A stretch of DNA of 64,000 nucleotides. It comes from Flavobacterium sp. ACN2 (GTDB lineage: Bacteria; Bacteroidota; Bacteroidia; Flavobacteriales; Flavobacteriaceae). Below the pieces are notes generated by a model. It saw nothing but the letters and a program-made list of their open reading frames with translations. It searched no databases and had not been told where the DNA came from. Positions 26,841 to 35,485 of the stretch are shown here, one piece after another. Where the stretch lies: contig NZ_MRCM01000004.1 in assembly GCF_002303885.1 (NCBI RefSeq), forward strand, positions 124,001-188,000. Reading direction: 5' to 3'. The position numbers were made by a program, and so were the translations under genes. The number at the start of each line of letters is the position of its first letter. The first letter of the stretch is position 1.

Positions 26841-27091
26841 TGTATACAATTAAAATTCTTATTGAAATTCTGATTATTGCATTATTTTTTTATTCCAAAT
26901 TATTGCCATATAAAGATAAGCTTCATCCTCAGTTTAAATCGTATTTTGATTTTTTCAATAGTATATTTTCCCCCATATTAAATTTCCTGAAAACATTTGT
27001 AAAACCTGCTCAAGTCGGCGCTGGATTGGCAGTTGATATGACACAAATTATCCTTTTATTTATTTTTTTAATGCTATTAAAATTCCTTTAA
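26840..27091 (+). CDS. Small two-helix membrane protein in the ter cluster
   Basis: 83 residues with a transmembrane helix at each end (IKILIEILIIALFFY and MTQIILLFIFLMLLKFL) and a polar middle containing KPAQVGAGLAVD. No family is recognised. The start codon overlaps the previous stop (TAATG) and its own stop is one base before the third terY, so it is firmly part of the operon. It could anchor the TerY/kinase complex at the membrane, which is inference from position only. Confidence 0.75.
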   Translation: MYTIKILIEILIIALFFYSKLLPYKDKLHPQFKSYFDFFNSIFSPILNFLKTFVKPAQVGAGLAVDMTQIILLFIFLMLLKFL

Positions 27092-27092
27092 A

Positions 27093-28145
27093 ATGAGAAG
27101 ATTACCAATATATTTTTTAATTGATATTTCAGAATCAATGGTTGGAGAACCTATTCAGCAAGTTGAAGAAGGTTTATCAACTATTATTCAGGCATTAAAA
27201 ACAGATCCGCATGCTCTGGAAACGGTTTATGTTTCTATCATCGTTTTTGCAGGACAGCCAAAAACTTTAGTACCGTTGCAGGAAATAGTGAGTTTTTATC
27301 CGCCTAGATTTCCAATTGGAAGCGGGACATCGCTTAGTAAAGGTTTAGGGCATTTAATGTATGAATTAAGAAATAATATTGTTAAAACGACTTATGAAGT
27401 AAAAGGAGATTGGAAACCAATCGTTTTTTTATTTACTGACGGAGTTCCGACAGACGATACGCAGGCAGCAATAAACGAATGGAAAAATAATTGGCAGCGA
27501 ACTGCAAATTTAATTGCGGTTTCATTTGGAAACGAAACAGATACAAAATTATTAGGGCAGTTGACAGAAAACGTACTTCACTTTAAAAACACAAATGTAC
27601 AATCGTACAAAGAATTTTTTAAATGGGTTACAGATTCTATTAAAACCAGCAGTATTAGTGTAGAAAATAATTCATCTGGTTTTGAATTGGCAAAATTAGA
27701 TGGAGAAACGCTTTCTAAAATTGATTTGACAAAAGAAGAGCCAAGCAAACAATATGTAGATGATAATTATGTGGTTTTAAGCGGAAAATGTCAAAATACT
27801 AAGAGGCCATATTTGATGAAATACCGCAAAAATATTGCCCCATCTATTTATGCTGGAATCGAATTGGCGTCAAAAAATTACAAATTAGTTGGCGCTTATC
27901 AAGTTGACAATAATTATTTTGAATTGGCTGATACTAGTAATTTTAATACAAAAGTAAATACAGAAGAATTGTTTGGTGCACCAACTTGTCCATGTTGTGG
28001 CAATCAAATTGCATTTGCAGTTTGTGTTTGCGAAAAAATACATTGTATTGGCGACGAGCAAATTAGTACATGCCCGTGGTGTAACAATCAAGGATCTTAC
28101 GGTTATGGCGAAGGTGGTTTTGATGTAAACAGAACGCAAGGATAA
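27093..28145 (+). CDS. TerY-type vWA protein (3) with C-terminal zinc ribbon
   Basis: 350-residue member of the TerY family. The vWA domain (DISESMVGEP, GTSLSKGLG, FTDGVPTDD) fills the first 200 residues. A linker is followed by a second beta-rich domain, and near residue 295 comes a double zinc knuckle (CPCCGN, then CVCEKIHC, then CPWCNNQG). It stands directly before PP2C and kinase genes with five- and two-base gaps. This vWA-PP2C-kinase order is the TerY-P triad, in which the vWA protein is thought to be controlled by phosphorylation. Confidence 0.92.
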   Translation: MRRLPIYFLIDISESMVGEPIQQVEEGLSTIIQALKTDPHALETVYVSIIVFAGQPKTLVPLQEIVSFYPPRFPIGSGTSLSKGLGHLMYELRNNIVKTTYEVKGDWKPIVFLFTDGVPTDDTQAAINEWKNNWQRTANLIAVSFGNETDTKLLGQLTENVLHFKNTNVQSYKEFFKWVTDSIKTSSISVENNSSGFELAKLDGETLSKIDLTKEEPSKQYVDDNYVVLSGKCQNTKRPYLMKYRKNIAPSIYAGIELASKNYKLVGAYQVDNNYFELADTSNFNTKVNTEELFGAPTCPCCGNQIAFAVCVCEKIHCIGDEQISTCPWCNNQGSYGYGEGGFDVNRTQG

Positions 28146-28150
28146 TACGT

Positions 28151-29560
28151 ATGGAAGAGACCAAAAGATATCTTCAGTCTTTTTTATTCCAGAATAAAAT
28201 CGATATTCCAAAAGGCAAACAATCGCTTTTTGAAGATTTTATCTCTAGTGAAATGAATATTACAGCAGTAAAAATAATAAAAGAAAAACAGCAGATCATT
28301 ATGCAAAATTGGAACTTAATAAATCGAATAGATGATATTACGAATCAATCTGTTTTTCTGCCAAACGGTACCGTAAATAAAGCATACCAAGCAAAAATTG
28401 ATTTTATGCAATTGGGTTGGGATGATATTATTGCGTACGAAATGGAAAATTTACAAGAAACTGGACTTTCATTTAATCGTGAAAATGAAGTGCTTTCGGG
28501 AAATCCGAAAATAAGCGGCGATTTAAAAATAAAAATGCTTTTTAAAATTGATGGCGAATCGGAAGAAACGTCTTTAAACGAAAAAGTTTTTACCATAATT
28601 ATAAATCCTGACCCAAAATCACTTTGGAAAAGTATTGAAAGTGACAAAAATGCTCCTTTTGCTAAAGAAGATAATGTAGCGGTTGCGAGTACTTTTTTAG
28701 ATAAAAAAATTGTTGTAGCTTCCAAAAGAGGAAGAAGTCATGCCAATGTGGGCTCTTTTAGAGAAGACGATTTTGCATTCAAAAATTTTGATACAAATGG
28801 CTGGAGTGTTTTGGCTGTTTCGGATGGAGCGGGTTCGGCGGCTTTATCGAGAAAAGGTTCAAAATTAGCTTGCGATACTTTAATTGACTATTTTGAAGAA
28901 AATCTGGATAAAGAAAATTTAAAAGAATTTGACGAGATTTTACTTCATCATTACCATAAAACAGATTCAGATTCATCAAAAAAAATAAGTCATTTTGGTT
29001 ACAATACATTGTCAAAAGCGGCTCATTTTGTTAATCAAAAGATTGAAGAATTTGCGGCGGCGAATAACGAAGAACTGAAAAAATTTCATGCAACTTTAAT
29101 TTTTGCTTTAGTTAAAAAATATGATTTCGGATATGCCATCTTAACTTTTGGAGTTGGGGATTGTCCCATTGGTTTGCTAAATAAAGATTTAACCGAAATT
29201 ACATTGATGAATGTTATCGATGTAGGCGAATTTGGAGGTGGAACACGTTTTATTACCATGCCTGAAATTTTTCAAAGCGATAAACTTTCTTCACGTTTCG
29301 GCTTTAAATTAGTAGATGATTTCTCTTATTTAATGCTGATGACAGACGGAATTTACGATCCTAAATTTGTGGTCGAAGCCAATTTAGAAAAAATAGAAAA
29401 ATGGAATGAATTTCTGTCTGACTTAAAAGGCAATAATGAAGATAGATCTAAAGTTGATTTTGAATATGAAAATGCAGATATTGCGACACAACTTTCAACC
29501 TGGATGGACTTTTGGAGTCCAGGAAATCATGATGACAGAACGCTTGCTATAATTTACTAA
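28151..29560 (+). CDS. PP2C family serine/threonine phosphatase (TerY-P)
   Basis: 469-residue protein with an N-terminal domain of about 190 residues of unknown fold and a C-terminal PP2C phosphatase. Metal-binding Asp residues are in REDDFAF and AVSDGAGSA, with further motifs at GVGDCPIG and LMTDGIYD near the end, and a final HDDRTLAIIY. It probably removes phosphates added by the kinase encoded two bases downstream. The PP2C-kinase-vWA set has been reported as an anti-phage system (TerY-P) and as a Ter stress module. Confidence 0.92.
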   Translation: MEETKRYLQSFLFQNKIDIPKGKQSLFEDFISSEMNITAVKIIKEKQQIIMQNWNLINRIDDITNQSVFLPNGTVNKAYQAKIDFMQLGWDDIIAYEMENLQETGLSFNRENEVLSGNPKISGDLKIKMLFKIDGESEETSLNEKVFTIIINPDPKSLWKSIESDKNAPFAKEDNVAVASTFLDKKIVVASKRGRSHANVGSFREDDFAFKNFDTNGWSVLAVSDGAGSAALSRKGSKLACDTLIDYFEENLDKENLKEFDEILLHHYHKTDSDSSKKISHFGYNTLSKAAHFVNQKIEEFAAANNEELKKFHATLIFALVKKYDFGYAILTFGVGDCPIGLLNKDLTEITLMNVIDVGEFGGGTRFITMPEIFQSDKLSSRFGFKLVDDFSYLMLMTDGIYDPKFVVEANLEKIEKWNEFLSDLKGNNEDRSKVDFEYENADIATQLSTWMDFWSPGNHDDRTLAIIY

Positions 29561-29562
29561 AT

Positions 29563-31074
29563 ATGAGTACAGTTACAGTAAAATCAATAAACGACTCTAC
29601 CAAAACGTATCAATTTGTTGATAACGGAGAACCCATGCGCGGTGGTGTAAAAGACGTTTATTTTAGTCCCGACAGAAAATATGTAGTCGCTATTTTTAGA
29701 GAAAAACTAGATTTTAATCAGAAAGAAAGACTGCAAAAAATTACCAATAAATATTATACTCAAATCCAAAATGGGGAAGCTGGAGATTATTATTTAAATG
29801 AAGTTTTCAGATGGCCGACAGATGTAATTGAATACAATAATCTAACAGGAATTATAGTTCCAGTTTATAAACCAAAATTTTTCTTTAAAAAAGGATATCA
29901 AACCAGCGAACTAATAAAAGGAAAAGAAAAAAACGGAAAATGGTTTGCAGGACCAAAATTTAGAAATCCGCATTTTCCGTTGCGTGTTGCCAGTTCAGAA
30001 TTAGGCGATTGGTTAAGCTATTTTCAGGTTTGTGTAAATCTTTCTAGAGGCGTTAAAAAAATGCATGCCATGGGATTGGCTCATTCTGATTTATCATACA
30101 ATAATGTGTTAATCGATCCGATAGAAAGATCGGCTTGTATGATAGATTTGGACGGATTGGTTGTTCCAGGATTATTTCCTGCAGAAGTAATTGGTACAGC
30201 CGAATTTATTGCGCCAGAAGTACTTTCGAGCAAACATTTAGATAAAAATGATCCGAACAGAAAATTGCCAAACAGATTAACAGATTTGCATGCATTGCCA
30301 GTTTTGATTTATATGTTTCTATTGCATAGGCATCCGTTAAAAGGAGGAAAAGTCCATGATTTAGATACCGAAAAAGACGATTTATTGTCAATGGGCGAAA
30401 AAGCGATGTTTATCGAACATCCAACCGATGCCACAAACAGACCAAAACTAAACCAAGTTTCGAAGTGGGATTTACCTTGGGCAGATATTACAAAATTGCC
30501 TTATACCATCACAGGACCTTATTTAAAAACCTTGTTTGATAAAGTTTTTATAGACGGATTACACAATCCGATGCAAAGACCAAACGCAGAAGAATGGGAA
30601 ATTGCATTGTTAAAAACAACCGATTTAATGCAGAAATGTCATAATCCGACTTGCGACCAAAAATGGTATGTTTTTGATAATACAAATACTCCAAAATGTC
30701 CTTTTTGCGGTACTCCACATCAAGGAACACTGCCTGTTTTAGATCTGTATTATCAGTTTCAGGAAACGACTTGGAAGCCCGAGAATCATCGATTAATGGT
30801 TTATAATGATCAATATTTGTTTCAATGGCATGTTAATCGTAATATTGCCAGAAATGAGAAATTAACACCGCAGCAAAAAGTGCCTGTTGGTTACTTTACT
30901 TTTTTTAATGGGAAGTGGGTTTTGGTCAATCAAAAACTGACTTCGCTAAAAGATTTAACTGAAGACAAAGAAGTTCCAATTGGTACAATGGTAGAACTTA
31001 CACACGGAAAAAAAATACTGCTTTCTAACGAAGAGGGCGGAAGAGTCATTGTGGTAACAATGGCCAATACATAA
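29563..31074 (+). CDS. Protein kinase with zinc ribbon (TerY-P)
   Basis: 503-residue cytoplasmic kinase. The catalytic loop is seen as GLAHSDLSYNNVLI (catalytic Asp and metal-binding Asn), and the DFG equivalent is MIDLDGL. After the kinase domain comes a zinc ribbon (CHNPTCDQ and CPFCGTPH, near residue 360-385) and a C-terminal beta-rich region that could be FHA-like, though I cannot confirm this. The phosphate-loop region at the N-terminus (GGVKDVYFSPD) is atypical. Gene spacing (two bases from PP2C, 29 bases to terC) makes it operonic. It completes the TerY-P triad. Confidence 0.9.
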   Translation: MSTVTVKSINDSTKTYQFVDNGEPMRGGVKDVYFSPDRKYVVAIFREKLDFNQKERLQKITNKYYTQIQNGEAGDYYLNEVFRWPTDVIEYNNLTGIIVPVYKPKFFFKKGYQTSELIKGKEKNGKWFAGPKFRNPHFPLRVASSELGDWLSYFQVCVNLSRGVKKMHAMGLAHSDLSYNNVLIDPIERSACMIDLDGLVVPGLFPAEVIGTAEFIAPEVLSSKHLDKNDPNRKLPNRLTDLHALPVLIYMFLLHRHPLKGGKVHDLDTEKDDLLSMGEKAMFIEHPTDATNRPKLNQVSKWDLPWADITKLPYTITGPYLKTLFDKVFIDGLHNPMQRPNAEEWEIALLKTTDLMQKCHNPTCDQKWYVFDNTNTPKCPFCGTPHQGTLPVLDLYYQFQETTWKPENHRLMVYNDQYLFQWHVNRNIARNEKLTPQQKVPVGYFTFFNGKWVLVNQKLTSLKDLTEDKEVPIGTMVELTHGKKILLSNEEGGRVIVVTMANT

Positions 31075-31103
31075 TTTAAAAATTAACCTAATTAATATCT
31101 AAA

Positions 31104-32102
31104 ATGAATCAACACCCAATCTTTTCGGAACATCCCGGTTTAATTATTGTTTTTGCGGTTGCAGTAGTTATTATGCTGTTGCTAGATTTAGGAATCTTCA
31201 ACAAAAAAAGTCACGTCGTAACAAATAAGGAAGCTATAACTTGGTCATTAGTTTGGATCAGTTTAGCCATGATTTTTAGTGGTTTAGTGTACTATTTTGC
31301 AGGTGCAGCTAAATTCTATGAATTTCAATCGGCATATTGGATCGAAAAAGCGCTTTCTGTTGATAACCTTTTTGTATTCATATTAGTATTTAAATTTTTT
31401 GATGTTGCCAATAACAACAAACATAAAGTGTTGTTTTGGGGAATTATCGGAGCATTAGTTTTAAGAGCAATCTTTATTTTCTCTGGTGCTTTCTTAATCG
31501 AATTGACGTATTTAAACAAACTTTTAGGCCTTGCAGGATTAGAAGGATTTAAATATGATATTAACTTAATCATGACAGCTTTCGGATTGTTCTTGGTATA
31601 TGCTGGGGTTAAATCTTGGTCTTCTGGAGACGATGACGATGATGAAGATTACAACAATACTAGAGGAGCTAGATTGATTAGAAAGTTCTTTAAAGTTAGC
31701 GATAAGTATGACGGAGATAAATTCTTTACATACGAAAATGGTAAAAAATTAGCAACTCCACTTTTAGTAGTTGTAGCCGTAATTGAATTTACAGATTTAC
31801 TGTTTGCAGTAGATTCTATTCCTGCGATTTTTGCAATTTCAAATGATCCATTTATTCTTTATACTTCTAACATTTTTGCAATTTTAGGGCTTAGAGCATT
31901 GTTTTTCTTGTTAGACAACTTTATTCACTTGTTTAGTAAATTGCAATACGGTCTAGCCATTATCTTGTCATTTATTGGAATAAAAATGATTATTTCTCCA
32001 TTCTACCATATTGAATCTATTTATTCTTTATTAGTAATTGGAGGTGTACTTTTAATTTCTGTTTTAGCTTCGATCTTAATGCCAGAGCCTAAAGAAGCTT
32101 AA
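31104..32102 (+). CDS. terC: TerC family integral membrane protein
   Basis: 332-residue polytopic membrane protein of the TerC family with about eight or nine transmembrane helices. Membrane-embedded acidic residues are visible in MLLLDLGIF, the signature EKALSVDNLFVF and EFTDLLFAVDSIPA. An acidic cytoplasmic loop (SSGDDDDDEDYNNT) separates the two halves. TerC proteins are metal-handling membrane proteins, some of which supply Mn2+ to exported proteins. As the last gene of the cluster it likely forms the membrane partner of the TerD and vWA proteins. A strong terminator follows 26 bases after the stop. Confidence 0.96.
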   Translation: MNQHPIFSEHPGLIIVFAVAVVIMLLLDLGIFNKKSHVVTNKEAITWSLVWISLAMIFSGLVYYFAGAAKFYEFQSAYWIEKALSVDNLFVFILVFKFFDVANNNKHKVLFWGIIGALVLRAIFIFSGAFLIELTYLNKLLGLAGLEGFKYDINLIMTAFGLFLVYAGVKSWSSGDDDDDEDYNNTRGARLIRKFFKVSDKYDGDKFFTYENGKKLATPLLVVVAVIEFTDLLFAVDSIPAIFAISNDPFILYTSNIFAILGLRALFFLLDNFIHLFSKLQYGLAIILSFIGIKMIISPFYHIESIYSLLVIGGVLLISVLASILMPEPKEA

Positions 32103-32128
32103 AAAAGCATTCAATAATTTAAATTTTA

Positions 32129-32173
32129 AAAACGGATTGAAAATCACATTGAATTTTCAATCCGTTTTTTTGT
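32129..32173 (+). terminator. Terminator of the ter operon
   Basis: AAAACGGATTGAAAAT pairs with ATTTTCAATCCGTTTT around a short loop, followed by a T run. It closes the seventeen-gene cluster. Confidence 0.9.
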
Positions 32174-32229
32174 TTTAGAATATGGTAAAAGCGATTGTTT
32201 TTCAGTATAAAAACTTCAATTAAAAGTTA

Positions 32230-32237
32230 TACTTTTG
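32230..32237 (+). promoter_or_regulatory. Candidate -7 element of the ABC-F gene (TACTTTTG)
   Basis: TACTTTTG fits TAnnTTTG and lies 96 bases before the ABC-F start. No TTG is seen at the expected -33 distance, so the call is weak. Confidence 0.35.
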
Positions 32238-32332
32238 CACTTTCAAAATTGTAAATGCCAAAGGTTTATTTACAGTTTGTTTTTTATTAATAAAATAAAG
32301 GTTTTTCACAGCCTTTAGTTTTTACTCAAATT

Positions 32333-34255
32333 ATGCTTAATATACACAATCTTTCCGTTTCTTTTGGAGGAACCTATTTATTTGAAGAAGTTACTTTTCG
32401 TTTAGGCGCCGGCGACCGTGTAGGTCTTGTTGGTAAAAACGGAGCTGGTAAATCTACAATGCTAAAAATGCTGGCAGGAGATTTTAAACCAGACTCAGGA
32501 GTTATTTCGCAAGAGAAAGATATCAGAATGGGTTTTCTACGTCAGGATATTGATTTTGAACAAGGAAGAACCGTTTTGGAAGAAGCCTATGAAGCTTTTA
32601 CAGAGATTAAAGTTGTAGAGAAAAAACTGGAAGAAATCAATCATCAATTGGTTACTAGAACCGATTATGAAAGTGAAGAATATGGGCAAATCATTGAAGA
32701 TTTATCTGATTATACACATCGTTTTGAACTTCTTGGAGGTTATAATTATGTGGGAGACACAGAGAAAATTCTTTTAGGTCTTGGTTTTAAAAGAGAAGTT
32801 TTTAATAACCAAACAGAAACGTTCTCTGGAGGATGGAGAATGCGTATCGAATTGGCTAAATTATTATTACAATCCAATGATGTATTGCTTCTGGATGAGC
32901 CAACCAACCACTTAGATATCGAAAGTATCATTTGGTTAGAGAATTTCCTTCGTAATTATCCTGGAGTTGTCGTAATTGTATCGCACGATAAAATGTTCTT
33001 GGATAATGTAACGAATAGAACAATCGAAATTTCGTTAGGTAAAGCCTATGACTTCAATAAACCATATTCTCAATATTTAGAACTGCGCCATGAAATTCGA
33101 GAAAAGCAATTAGCTACTCAAAAAAATCAGCAGAAAAAGATTGAGGAAACAGAGAAATTAATCGAGAAATTCCGTGCAAAAGCTTCAAAAGCTTCGATGG
33201 CGCAATCGCTGATTAAAAAATTAGATAAAGTCGAAAGAATCGAAGTTGACGAAGATGATAACTCAGTAATGAATATTTCGTTTCCAGTTTCAAAAGAACC
33301 AGGGAAAGTTGTTATTGAAGCTGAACATGTAACGAAAGCTTACGGTGACAAAACGATTCTTAAAGATATAAGTTTACTGGTTGAAAGAGGAAGTAAGATT
33401 GCTTTTGTTGGACAAAACGGGCAAGGAAAATCGACTTTCATCAAGGCTCTAGTAAACGAATTTGAATATGAAGGAAATATCAAATTAGGACACAATGTTC
33501 AATTAGGATATTTTGCTCAAAATCAGGCTGAATATTTGGACGGAGAAATTACTTTGCTTCAAACAATGGAAGATGCTGCAACTGACACAAATCGTATGAA
33601 AGTACGTGATATGTTAGGTTCGTTTTTGTTCCGTGGAGATGATGTGGAGAAAAAAGTGAAAGTACTTTCTGGAGGTGAACGTAACCGTTTGGCACTTTGC
33701 AAATTGTTGTTACAGCCAATTAACGTCTTGCTGATGGATGAGCCTACGAACCACTTAGATATTAAATCTAAAAACGTTTTAAAAGCAGCACTTCAAAAAT
33801 TTGGCGGAACTTTATTATTAGTTTCTCACGACAGGGATTTTCTTCAAGGAATGTCAAATATCGTTTACGAATTTAAAGACCAAAAAATCAAAGAATATTT
33901 AGGAGACATTAACTTTTTCTTAGAGCAACGCAACCTTGAAAATATGCGTGAAGTAGAGAAAAAAGATGTGGTGAAAAATACGCCAGCTGCAAAAGAAAAA
34001 GAAGCTAGTAAATTATCTTACGAAGATCAGAAGAAAGGAAAATCCCTTCAGAACAAATTAAGCAAAATCGAAAGCCAGATTCAGCAATTAGAAAAACAAA
34101 TTCAGCATGATGATAAAATGTTGGAAACCAATTATGACAAGCATATCGAAGATGCCTCATTTTTTACTGCTTACAACAAAAAGAAACAAGATTTGGAGCA
34201 ATTGTTAATCGATTGGGAAGTTGTTTCAGAAGAGATTGATGGGTTGAATGCTTAA
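32333..34255 (+). CDS. ABC-F family ATPase (ribosome-associated type)
   Basis: 640-residue soluble protein with two ABC domains and no membrane segment, the mark of ABC-F proteins that act on the ribosome. Domain 1 has GKNGAGKST, signature SGGWRMR and LLLDEPTNHLD. Domain 2 has GQNGQGKST, signature SGGERNR and LLMDEPTNHLD. The inter-domain linker (P-site tRNA interaction motif) is the charged helix around FRAKASKASMAQSLI. A C-terminal coiled coil (KLSKIESQIQQLEKQIQ) resembles the Uup/YheS type. Which subfamily it belongs to, and whether it protects against antibiotics, cannot be decided from sequence alone. Confidence 0.92.
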   Translation: MLNIHNLSVSFGGTYLFEEVTFRLGAGDRVGLVGKNGAGKSTMLKMLAGDFKPDSGVISQEKDIRMGFLRQDIDFEQGRTVLEEAYEAFTEIKVVEKKLEEINHQLVTRTDYESEEYGQIIEDLSDYTHRFELLGGYNYVGDTEKILLGLGFKREVFNNQTETFSGGWRMRIELAKLLLQSNDVLLLDEPTNHLDIESIIWLENFLRNYPGVVVIVSHDKMFLDNVTNRTIEISLGKAYDFNKPYSQYLELRHEIREKQLATQKNQQKKIEETEKLIEKFRAKASKASMAQSLIKKLDKVERIEVDEDDNSVMNISFPVSKEPGKVVIEAEHVTKAYGDKTILKDISLLVERGSKIAFVGQNGQGKSTFIKALVNEFEYEGNIKLGHNVQLGYFAQNQAEYLDGEITLLQTMEDAATDTNRMKVRDMLGSFLFRGDDVEKKVKVLSGGERNRLALCKLLLQPINVLLMDEPTNHLDIKSKNVLKAALQKFGGTLLLVSHDRDFLQGMSNIVYEFKDQKIKEYLGDINFFLEQRNLENMREVEKKDVVKNTPAAKEKEASKLSYEDQKKGKSLQNKLSKIESQIQQLEKQIQHDDKMLETNYDKHIEDASFFTAYNKKKQDLEQLLIDWEVVSEEIDGLNA

Positions 34256-34353
34256 TTTTTTTGTTTCAGATTTCAGGTTTCAAGTTTCATCTTGACGAGT
34301 AAATTTAACCGCAAGGCACGCTAAGTTTTTTGTAGTTGGCATTTACAATTTAC

Positions 34354-34395
34354 AAAGTTCGCAAAGCTTTATCAATAGATAGCTTTGCGAACTTT
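34354..34395. repeat. Perfect inverted repeat after the ABC-F gene
   Basis: AAAGTTCGCAAAGCT (34354-34368) and AGCTTTGCGAACTTT (34381-34395) form a perfect 15-bp stem with a 12-base loop, followed by GCGTTTTAC. It may serve as a weak bidirectional terminator between the convergent ABC-F and App1-like genes, or be a dispersed REP-like sequence. Confidence 0.7.
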
Positions 34396-34409
34396 GCGTT
34401 TTACAAAAC

Positions 34410-34458
34410 TTGAAACTTGAAACTTGAAACTTGAAACTTGAAACTTGAAACTTGAAAC
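34410..34458. repeat. 7-bp tandem repeat TTGAAAC, seven copies
   Basis: TTGAAAC is repeated seven times without a mismatch, ending just before the stop codon of the App1-like gene. A short inverted relative (TTTCAAGTTTCA) lies near 34273. Such a perfect microsatellite is prone to length change. Confidence 0.9.
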
Positions 34459-34461
34459 AAA

Positions 34462-35424
34462 CTACTTAATAATCCCGATCGATCTAGAATGATCAATTGC
34501 TTTACTGCTTTCCTTAAAATAGCAAACGGAAACATTTATGCTTTCCAGATTTTTTAGAATCTTTTGGACTTCTTTTTTAGGAGATTTACCCGTTTGTCTA
34601 ATATAAACCGCAACAACTGTAACGGGAAATATTTTGCAAATTCTTTCGTAAAGCATTGGGTCGTGCTGCGAGTCATCGCCCATTAAAACATATTTTAAAG
34701 TTGGGTAGAACTCCACAACATGCTTTATTTTTTCGTATTTATGATCGTGATTTCCTCTTCCGCTCATGAAGAAATCGGTGACTCCTCTTTTGATGTCTTT
34801 TAAGAGAAAAACGGCTTTAGGGAGCTTGTGAATTCGGGTGAATTTAGCAATAAATCGGTATAAATTCCATTCGCTGCTAGAGATGTAGAAAAAAGCATTT
34901 ACTTCTTCTGCATTGTCTCTTCCAGCAGAACTTAAAGCTTGATAATGAGGTACAACATCCTTAAAAACTTTTCGGTCATTTACATTTTTAAATAATAAAA
35001 TATAAAGTTTTCGAAAAAAGTTATTGGTGTGTGAAATCAGAAAAGTGTCGTCAATGTCAGATATGATTCCGAGTTTTCCTTTGTGAGGTCTAATAAAACT
35101 GCCTTTGCAAGTTATGGTTTCCTCTTTATATTTTAAACTCACTTCGTAAGACATCCATCCAAAATGGGTTTCTTTTTCTAATGGAATGCAAAAATTGAAA
35201 AAGCCATCATCTAATGTTTTAGTGTGGATGACTTCGCCATTATAATGAAGATAAACATCAAAATTTTTAATGGTTTTTATTCGGAACAGTCTGAGTATCG
35301 AAGTGGCATTTTTTAATTTTCTTTTCTCAAAATCGTATTTGTTTTCTCTTTTTAAAACATGCCCCATTACAATTAACTCTTGCTCATTTGCATAACCGCG
35401 ATATAATTGTAGAATTGGTTTCAT
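34462..35424 (-). CDS. App1-like phosphatidate phosphatase domain protein
   Basis: 320-residue protein of the App1/DUF2183 family, related to the catalytic domain of yeast App1 phosphatidate phosphatase and lipins. The HAD-type motif is GIISDIDDTFLIS (DxDxT). Further family segments are FYISSSEWNLYRFI, FFMSGRGNHDHKYEKI and YVLMGDDSQHDPMLY. The N-terminal 130 residues form a beta-rich domain. It is divergent from a diacylglycerol-kinase-like gene across a 61-base gap, which suggests joint work on phospholipid precursors: one adds, one removes a phosphate. The substrate is inference. Confidence 0.88.
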   Translation of the reverse strand: MKPILQLYRGYANEQELIVMGHVLKRENKYDFEKRKLKNATSILRLFRIKTIKNFDVYLHYNGEVIHTKTLDDGFFNFCIPLEKETHFGWMSYEVSLKYKEETITCKGSFIRPHKGKLGIISDIDDTFLISHTNNFFRKLYILLFKNVNDRKVFKDVVPHYQALSSAGRDNAEEVNAFFYISSSEWNLYRFIAKFTRIHKLPKAVFLLKDIKRGVTDFFMSGRGNHDHKYEKIKHVVEFYPTLKYVLMGDDSQHDPMLYERICKIFPVTVVAVYIRQTGKSPKKEVQKILKNLESINVSVCYFKESSKAIDHSRSIGIIK

Positions 35425-35485
35425 TAATTACGTATATTTATGTAACTGTAAATTACTTAATTTAATTGGTTTTAAAAATAAAATT

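Noticed and set aside
18284..32102. Plain tellurite-resistance operon
   Set aside because: The kinase, PP2C, HAD/PRTase and unknown genes go beyond a resistance operon; tellurite may not be the natural signal.
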